Shown here: piece by piece, positions 58,317-64,000 of the stretch | How positions within the stretch are numbered: position 1 is the first letter of the stretch | Layout: every line of letters begins with the position of its first letter | From: Caulobacteraceae bacterium | GTDB lineage: Bacteria; Pseudomonadota; Alphaproteobacteria; Caulobacterales; Caulobacteraceae | Assembly (NCBI GenBank): GCA_003164925.1 | Contig: PLRV01000078.1 | Span: 742-64,741, forward strand | Length of the DNA: 64,000 nucleotides | Direction: 5' to 3' | Notes under the pieces: generated by a model | Seen by the model: only the letters and a program-made list of their open reading frames with translations | The model's database searches: none | Told to the model about the DNA's origin: nothing | Position numbers and translations under genes: made by a program

Positions 58317-60517
58317 GCGGCGACTCTCGGGAAACGTGGCGGCTCCACCAAGCCGACATCGACGCCCTGGTGGAAGCCAAGCATGGCGATCCCTTCTCCG
58401 TTCTGGGCCCGCACACGGTCCGCGGCGGATCGGTGATCCGCGCCTTCGTTCCGGGCGCCCAGACCCTCAGCGCGACAAGGCCCGATGGCGGCCTTCTTGC
58501 CCGGCTGGATCAGCGTCATCCGGCCGGGGTGTTCGAAGGGGTGGTCAAGGGCGCGCCCGCCGCGGACTACCGGCTGCAGGCGGGCAACGAGGCCGGGACG
58601 TGGGTGCTGGACGATCCCTATCGCTTCGCGCCCTTGCTGGGCCAAGTGGACGACTACCTGTTCGTGGAGGGCGCGCATCGCGACCTCTGGCGCAAGCTGG
58701 GCGCCCATCCCACCGTCCATCAGGGCGCCGAAGGGGTCCAGTTCGCGGTCTGGGCGCCGCACGCCCGGCGCGTCTCGGTGGTGGGCGACTTCAACGCCTG
58801 GGACGGTCGGCGCGCCCAGATGCGCAAGCGCGTGGACAGCGGGATATGGGAGATCTTCGTTCCTGGCGTGGCCACCGGATCGAACTACAAGTTCGAGATC
58901 ACCGGCCCGGACGGCGCCCTGCTGCCGTTGAAGTCCGACCCCTTCGGCTTCGCTGCGGAACGGCGGCCCTCCACCGCCTCGGTGGTCGCCCGCATCGACG
59001 ACTTCGTGTGGACCGACCAGGCCTATATGGCCGAGCGCGGCCAGGACGAGGCGCGGCGGCGTCCCATATCCATCTATGAGGCGCATCTGGGCTCCTGGAG
59101 CCGCCGGCCCGACGGCGGGTTCAACACCTATGACGAGATCGCCCGGACCCTCGTGCCCTACGCCGTCGACATGGGTTTCACCCACCTGGAATTCATGCCG
59201 GTCAGCGAACATCCGCTGGACGACTCCTGGGGCTATCAGCCGATCGGCCTGTTCGCGCCCACGAGCCGGTTCGGCGACCCGGCCGCCTTCGCCCGTCTGG
59301 TCGATGCGGCCCATGCCGCCGGACTAGGCGTGATCCTGGACTGGGCCGGCGCGCATTTTCCCACCGACGCCCACGGCCTTTATCGTTTCGACGGAACCCC
59401 GCTCTACGAGCACGCCGACCCCCAGCAAGGCTTCCATCCAGACTGGAACACCGCGATCTTCGACTTCGGCAAGCGCGAGGTTGCCAATATCCTGCTGGCC
59501 AACGCCCTCTACTGGCTGGAGGTGTTCCACATCGACGGTCTGCGGGTGGATGCCGTGGCCTCCATGCTCTACCTCGACTATTCCCGCCGCGCGGGCGAGT
59601 GGACGCCCAATGCCCAGGGCGGGCGGGAAAACCGCCAGGCCGAAGCCTTCCTCAAGCGGCTGAACACCCTGACCTACGGCGAGCATCCGTCCAGCCTGAC
59701 CATGGCCGAGGAATCCACCACCTGGCCGGGGGTGAGCCGGCCCGTCGACCAGGGCGGCCTGGGCTTCGGCTTCAAATGGAACATGGGGTGGATGAACGAC
59801 ACCCTCGAGTATGTGGGCAAGGACCCGGTCCATCGCCGGCACCACCACGACAAGCTGACCTTCGGCCTGCTCTACGCCTTTTCCGAGAATTTCGTGCTGC
59901 CGCTGTCCCACGACGAGGTCGTGCATGGAAAGGGCTCGATCCTGGGGCGCATGCCCGGAGACCATTGGCAAAAGTTCGCCAACGCCCGCGCCTACTACGG
60001 CTTCATGTGGGGCTATCCGGGCAAGAAGCTGCTGTTCATGGGCCAGGAGTTCGGCCAGTGGACCGAGTGGGATTTTCGCGGCCAGCTTGACTGGCCCCTG
60101 TTGGATTTTCCCATGCACGCTGGCCTTCGTCTGGCGGTGGGCGACCTCAACCGCCTTTACCGGCAAACTCCGGCCCTGCACGCCCGCGACTGCGAGTCCG
60201 AAGGATTCAGCTGGCTGGTGGTGGACGATGCGGACCAGTCCGTGGCCGGCTGGGCGCGCTTCGGCGGGTCAGGCGACAGCCCCGTGGCGGTGCTGTGCAA
60301 CTTCACGCCCGTGGCGCGGACCGCTTTCCGCATAGGCCTGCCCTGCGCCGGCCAGTGGCGGGAGATCTTCAATTCGGACGCCCTCGCCTACGGCGGATCG
60401 GGCCTGGGCAATCTGGGCGGCGTGACAGCCTGGGACTCCCCGTCGCATGGCTGGCCAGCCTCGGCCGAGATCGTTCTGCCGCCTCTGTCCACCGTATTTC
60501 TTAAGCGCGACGCCTAG
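58286..60517 (+). CDS. glgB: 1,4-alpha-glucan branching enzyme
   Basis: A GH13 enzyme that makes alpha-1,6 branches (743 residues). An N-terminal carbohydrate-binding half carries FSVLGPHTVRGGSVIRAFVP; a second CBM48 follows with GVQFAVWAPHARRVSVVGDF. The catalytic barrel has IYEAHLGSWSRR, the nucleophile Asp in DGLRVDAVASMLYLDY, the acid Glu in TMAEESTTWPGVS and LPLSHDEVVHGKGSI. The start chosen, giving MERSGGGRSLSGDSRETWRL, overlaps glgP by 31 nt; the frame opens further upstream inside glgP. A repeat hairpin begins at its stop codon. Confidence 0.96.
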   Translation: MERSGGGRSLSGDSRETWRLHQADIDALVEAKHGDPFSVLGPHTVRGGSVIRAFVPGAQTLSATRPDGGLLARLDQRHPAGVFEGVVKGAPAADYRLQAGNEAGTWVLDDPYRFAPLLGQVDDYLFVEGAHRDLWRKLGAHPTVHQGAEGVQFAVWAPHARRVSVVGDFNAWDGRRAQMRKRVDSGIWEIFVPGVATGSNYKFEITGPDGALLPLKSDPFGFAAERRPSTASVVARIDDFVWTDQAYMAERGQDEARRRPISIYEAHLGSWSRRPDGGFNTYDEIARTLVPYAVDMGFTHLEFMPVSEHPLDDSWGYQPIGLFAPTSRFGDPAAFARLVDAAHAAGLGVILDWAGAHFPTDAHGLYRFDGTPLYEHADPQQGFHPDWNTAIFDFGKREVANILLANALYWLEVFHIDGLRVDAVASMLYLDYSRRAGEWTPNAQGGRENRQAEAFLKRLNTLTYGEHPSSLTMAEESTTWPGVSRPVDQGGLGFGFKWNMGWMNDTLEYVGKDPVHRRHHHDKLTFGLLYAFSENFVLPLSHDEVVHGKGSILGRMPGDHWQKFANARAYYGFMWGYPGKKLLFMGQEFGQWTEWDFRGQLDWPLLDFPMHAGLRLAVGDLNRLYRQTPALHARDCESEGFSWLVVDDADQSVAGWARFGGSGDSPVAVLCNFTPVARTAFRIGLPCAGQWREIFNSDALAYGGSGLGNLGGVTAWDSPSHGWPASAEIVLPPLSTVFLKRDA

Positions 60518-60564
60518 AGCACAATGGGGTTGGTTGGACTCAGCCAACCGCTGAATCGTGCTCT
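60516..60564. repeat. Bimodular repeat copy 2, hairpin 1
   Basis: AGAGCAC pairs with GTGCTCT and inside GGTTGG(CT)-type arms pair (GTTGGTTGG with CAGCCAACC around ACT). Outer arms, GCTGAATCGTGCTCTAGATT and position at a stop codon match the copy at 28427. Confidence 0.75.
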
Positions 60565-60579
60565 AGATTCTTAGAATGA

Positions 60580-60625
60580 GAGCCTGTTCGAGCGGCGAAA
60601 CCACACACTTTCGCCTAACAGGCTC
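60580..60625. repeat. Bimodular repeat copy 2, hairpin 2
   Basis: GAGCCTGTT pairs with AACAGGCTC and GGCGAAA with TTTCGCC, leaving a small bulge. It has the same GAGCC/GGCTC ends and spacing as hairpin 2 of copy 1. It lies between glgB and glgC and may weaken read-through. Confidence 0.7.
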
Positions 60626-60673
60626 CAGACGTTGTAACTATAGGCCGATGACTCAGCGGGAGGCTTTCGCATC

Positions 60674-61948
60674 ATGAACCCAGGCGCAGGAAGCAGCGGA
60701 CCGCTTTCCCGCCACGCCATGGCCTATGTTCTCGCCGGCGGCCGCGGAAGCCGCCTTTTGGAACTGACCGATGTGCGGGCCAAACCGGCGGTCTATTTTG
60801 GCGGCAAGTTCCGCATCATCGACTTCGCCCTGTCGAACGCGCTCAATTCCGGCATCCGCCGCATCGCGGTGGCGACCCAGTACAAGGCCCACAGCCTGAT
60901 CCGGCACCTGCAGCGCGGCTGGAACTTCTTCCGTCCGGAACGCAACGAGACCTTCGACATCCTGCCCGCCAGCCAGCGGGTGTCCGAGGAGAAATGGTAC
61001 CTCGGCACGGCGGACGCCGTGTACCAGAACATGGACATCGTGCTGGACTACGACACGCGGTTCATCGTCGTCCTGGCGGGCGACCACGTCTACAAGATGG
61101 ACTACGAGCCCATGCTGCAGCAGCACGTGGACCAGGGCGCGGACGTGACCGTCGGTTGTTTGGAGGTTGCCCGGCTGGAGGCCAGCGGTTTTGGCGTCAT
61201 GGCGGTGGACGCGACAGATCGCATCGTGGACTTCGTGGAAAAGCCGACAGATCCGCCCCCCATGCCGGGCAGGCCCGAGATGGCCCTGGCCAGCATGGGC
61301 ATCTATGTCTTCAATACCCGCTTCCTGGCCGAGGTGTTGCGCCGCGACGCGGCCGACCCGGACTCCTCGCACGATTTCGGCAAGGATATCATTCCGCGCC
61401 TGGTCAAGGAGGGCAAGGCGGTGGCGCACCCGTTCAGCCGCTCGGCCATCCGCCCGTCCTCGGGCGCGGCGCCCTATTGGCGCGATGTAGGCACCATCGA
61501 CAGCTATTTCGCCTCTAACATCGACCTGACCGAGGTGGTGCCGGACCTGGACCTGTACGACCGCTCCTGGCCGATCTGGACCTACAGCGAGATGAACGCC
61601 CCGGCCAAGTTCGTGCATGACCATCCGGGGCGGCGCGGCTCTGCGATCTCGTCGCTGGTGGCGGGTGACTGCGTGGTATCCGGCTCCACGGTCTGGCGCT
61701 CGCTGCTGTTCAACGGGGTGCGCATCAACTCCTACGCCAGCGTCGAGCTCGGGGTAATCCTGCCCAACGTCAATATCGGACGCTCGGCGCGGCTGCGCAA
61801 CGTCATCGTCGACCGCGGCGTGACCATTCCCGAAGGCCTGGTGGTGGGGGACGATCCCGTGCTGGACGCCAAGCGCTTCCGCCGCACCGACGGAGGGGTC
61901 TGTCTGATCAACAAGGGCATGATCGAGCGGCTCGAGTCACGGCTCTGA
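60674..61948 (+). CDS. glgC: Glucose-1-phosphate adenylyltransferase
   Basis: Makes ADP-glucose, the committed step of glycogen synthesis (424 residues). The nucleotide loop [20 protein letters not shown] and then [20 protein letters not shown] are typical. Substrate-site elements include [30 protein letters not shown] and [15 protein letters not shown] left-handed beta-helix C-terminus follows ([20 protein letters not shown]). GGGAGG lies about 9 nt before the ATG. It overlaps glgA by 1 nt. Allosteric control by sugar phosphates is expected from the family, not shown here. Confidence 0.97.
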   Translation: MNPGAGSSGPLSRHAMAYVLAGGRGSRLLELTDVRAKPAVYFGGKFRIIDFALSNALNSGIRRIAVATQYKAHSLIRHLQRGWNFFRPERNETFDILPASQRVSEEKWYLGTADAVYQNMDIVLDYDTRFIVVLAGDHVYKMDYEPMLQQHVDQGADVTVGCLEVARLEASGFGVMAVDATDRIVDFVEKPTDPPPMPGRPEMALASMGIYVFNTRFLAEVLRRDAADPDSSHDFGKDIIPRLVKEGKAVAHPFSRSAIRPSSGAAPYWRDVGTIDSYFASNIDLTEVVPDLDLYDRSWPIWTYSEMNAPAKFVHDHPGRRGSAISSLVAGDCVVSGSTVWRSLLFNGVRINSYASVELGVILPNVNIGRSARLRNVIVDRGVTIPEGLVVGDDPVLDAKRFRRTDGGVCLINKGMIERLESRL

Positions 61949-63396
61949 TGGATCGGCTCGACGTCCTTTCCGTCGTCTCGGAGATATTCCCCCTGGTCAA
62001 GACGGGCGGCCTGGCAGACGTAGCCGGCGCCCTGCCCTTCGCCCTGGCTCCCCTGGGCGTGCGTGTCCGCACCCTGATTCCGGGCTACCCGCCGGTTTTG
62101 GCCGCGATCGAAAAGGCCAGCGTAGCCCGCGCCCTGCCCGACTGGTACGGCGGGCCAGCGCGCCTTTTGCGGACCACAATCGCCGGGCTCGAACTTTATG
62201 TCCTCGACGCTCCGCACCTCTACAATCGCGCGGGCGGCCCCTACGTCGGACCGGACGGCCGGGACTTTCCCGACAACGCCAAGCGCTTCGCCGCCCTTTG
62301 CCGCATGGGCGCCTCCATCGGCCAGGGCCTGGCTCCCCGCTATCGGCCGCAAGTGATCCACACCCACGACTGGCAGGCCGGCCTGACCGCGGCCTTCCTG
62401 CACTTTGACGGGGGCCCGCGGCCACCGGTGGTGGCGACCATCCACAACCTGGCCTTCCAGGGACAGTTCGGGCGCGAACTGCTTGCCTCCCTGGGTCTGC
62501 CGCCCAAGGCCTTCAGCCCGGACGGGGTGGAGTACTACGGCGACATCGGCTTCCTCAAAGCGGCTGTGCGTCTGGCCGATCGGGTCACCACCGTCTCGCC
62601 CACCTATGCTGCGGAAATCTGCACCGCGGAGGGCGGCATGGGCCTGCAAGGCCTGCTGCGAGGACGCTCGGACAAGCTGGTCGGCATATTGAACGGCATC
62701 GACACCGCCGTATGGGACCCCGCCGCCGATCCGCTGATCGCCCAGCCCTTTGGCCCGGACAGCCTGGCGGCCCGCCCGGCCAACAAGACATTTTTGCAGG
62801 CGCGCTTCGATCTCACGCCCGATCCGGACGCGCCCCTGTTCGGGGTGGTTAGCCGCCTGAGCTGGCAGAAGGGGTTGGACCTGCTGCTGGAGGCCCTGCC
62901 CACCCTGCTGCAGGAGGGCGGACAACTGGCCCTGCTCGGTTCGGGCGATGCGGCCATGGAGGCGGGCTTCGCCTGGGCGGCTGAGGCTCATCCTGGCCGG
63001 GTCGGCTGTGTGTTCAGCTACGACGAGGCCCTGGCCCACGAGATTCAGGCCGGCTCGGATTGCATCGTCGTGCCCTCGCGCTTCGAGCCCTGCGGCCTGA
63101 CCCAACTGTGCGCCCTGCGCTATGGCGCGGTTCCCCTGGTGGCGCGCGTGGGCGGGCTGGCCGACACGGTGATCGACGCCACGCCCATGGCCTTGGCCTC
63201 CGGCGCCGCCACGGGCGTGCAGTTCGCGCCGGTGGCCCTGCCGATGCTGGAGCGGGCCATCCGCCGGACCGCCGCGCTCTATCGCGACAAACCGGCTTGG
63301 CGGCGCATGCAGGCCAACGGCATGGCCGCCGACGTTTCCTGGAACGATCCCGCCCGGCTCTACGCGGCTTTGTTCGCCGAGTTGGCGGGACGCTAG
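61948..63396 (+). CDS. glgA: Glycogen synthase (ADP-glucose)
   Basis: A GT5 enzyme that extends glycogen from ADP-glucose (482 residues). The N-terminal donor motif is [14 protein letters not shown] (Lys18). Further points are [61 protein letters not shown] and [20 protein letters not shown]. Its ATG overlaps the glgC stop by 1 nt; glgX follows after 3 nt. Confidence 0.97.
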   Translation: MDRLDVLSVVSEIFPLVKTGGLADVAGALPFALAPLGVRVRTLIPGYPPVLAAIEKASVARALPDWYGGPARLLRTTIAGLELYVLDAPHLYNRAGGPYVGPDGRDFPDNAKRFAALCRMGASIGQGLAPRYRPQVIHTHDWQAGLTAAFLHFDGGPRPPVVATIHNLAFQGQFGRELLASLGLPPKAFSPDGVEYYGDIGFLKAAVRLADRVTTVSPTYAAEICTAEGGMGLQGLLRGRSDKLVGILNGIDTAVWDPAADPLIAQPFGPDSLAARPANKTFLQARFDLTPDPDAPLFGVVSRLSWQKGLDLLLEALPTLLQEGGQLALLGSGDAAMEAGFAWAAEAHPGRVGCVFSYDEALAHEIQAGSDCIVVPSRFEPCGLTQLCALRYGAVPLVARVGGLADTVIDATPMALASGAATGVQFAPVALPMLERAIRRTAALYRDKPAWRRMQANGMAADVSWNDPARLYAALFAELAGR

Positions 63397-63399
63397 GCG

Positions 63400-64000
63400 A
63401 TGCGCACCGGGGCCGTCACCGCGGGCGTCCCATCGCCCCTGGGGGTCTGGCCCGCCAAGGACGGCGTGAACGTCGCCGTATGGTCCACGGCGGCCGCCAT
63501 CGATCTTTGCCTGTTCGACAACGACGGCGGCGAACGCCGTATTCGCCTGCCCCAGCGCACTGGACAGGTATTCCACGGGCACATCGCCGGTGTCGGCGAG
63601 GGCGCGCGCTATGGCCTGCGGGCGCACGGTGCGTTCGACCCCGGCTCGGGGGCGCGGTTCGATCCGTCCAAGCTGCTGATCGACCCCTACGCCGTCCAGC
63701 TTGATAGACCCTTCGATCTGCACCCCGCCATGTTCAGCGCGGCCGAGGGCGTCGATAGCGCCCCCTTCATGCCCAAGGCCGTGGTCAGCGCCCATGCCCG
63801 CCCGGCCGACGCGCCCCTGGTCGTTCCCTGGCGCGAGACGGTGATCTACGAAGCCCATGTGAAGGGGTTCACCCGGCTGCATCCGGACGTGCCCGAGGCC
63901 CAGAGGGGAACCTTCGCCGGGCTCGCCCATCCGGCGGTGGTCAGCCACCTGAAGGATCTCGGCGTCACCACCCTGGAGCTGCTGCCGACGGCGGCCTGGA
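63400..64000 (+). CDS. glgX: Glycogen debranching enzyme, N-terminal part (cut by window edge)
   Basis: The visible 200 residues match GlgX-type isoamylases: an N-terminal CBM48 domain with SPLGVWPAKDGVNVAVWSTA and GARYGLRAHGAFDPGSGARF, then KLLIDPYAVQLDRPF and the start of the GH13 barrel, VIYEAHVKGFTRLHPDVPEA. It would cut alpha-1,6 branches left by glycogen phosphorylase. It begins 3 nt after glgA and runs off the right edge. Confidence 0.93.
   Translation, partial: MRTGAVTAGVPSPLGVWPAKDGVNVAVWSTAAAIDLCLFDNDGGERRIRLPQRTGQVFHGHIAGVGEGARYGLRAHGAFDPGSGARFDPSKLLIDPYAVQLDRPFDLHPAMFSAAEGVDSAPFMPKAVVSAHARPADAPLVVPWRETVIYEAHVKGFTRLHPDVPEAQRGTFAGLAHPAVVSHLKDLGVTTLELLPTAAW

Noticed and set aside
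61732-63948. 738-residue minus-strand frame opposite glgA and glgX
   Set aside because: Pure antisense shadow of well-supported glg genes.

Overview
The window is about 64 kb of GC-rich DNA from an alphaproteobacterium. The order tRNA-Tyr, tRNA-Gly, tuf, the CyoABCD-SURF1-RegB-RegA operon, and the BBP2-type porins fit Caulobacterales or a related order, but no rRNA or other decisive marker is present, so the order-level placement is inference.

Layout. Positions 1-8.5 kb are mostly housekeeping: the start of tuf, two tRNAs, two SpoU/TrmH RNA methyltransferases, a lipoprotein, metG, a His-tailed DMT transporter and phosphoglucomutase. Positions 8.5-15.5 kb hold a patatin-like lipase and a broken potassium-transport locus: kdpC and kdpA are present, but kdpB, which should lie between them, is missing. 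Its place is taken by a small secreted protein and a winged-helix regulator. Positions 14-20 kb carry an HME-RND efflux operon. Positions 20.5-27 kb carry three tandem paralogous outer-membrane porins. Positions 27.3-29.2 kb carry two convergent genes that together make up most of a type I-C CRISPR protein, Cas8c/Csd1. It is split and rearranged, with no CRISPR array and no other cas gene in view. A paralogue of the small secreted protein follows at 29.4 kb.

Positions 29.7-37.8 kb hold zwf, a DUF1800/DUF1501 pair, the C-terminal half of glnE, a soluble MCP-like protein and a half-size MFS protein. Positions 38-44.6 kb are one tightly overlapping operon for a quinol oxidase, its assembly factor and the RegBA redox sensor pair. 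Positions 44.7-53.5 kb form a cell-surface block: a glycosyltransferase-like protein, a repeat-rich autotransporter, a TPR-sulfotransferase and a TPR-glycosyltransferase. After matB and a small hypothetical gene comes the glycogen operon glgP-glgB-glgC-glgA-glgX, cut by the right edge. With pgm and zwf it makes carbon storage and sugar-phosphate flux a theme of the window.

The most unusual signal is a 17-bp inverted repeat, consensus AARCCCA-N3-TGGGYTT. It recurs between 11.1 and 29.3 kb upstream of both small secreted proteins, all three porins and the RND operon, and is not seen elsewhere in the window. It suggests an undescribed envelope regulon, and the winged-helix protein at 11.6 kb is the obvious candidate regulator.
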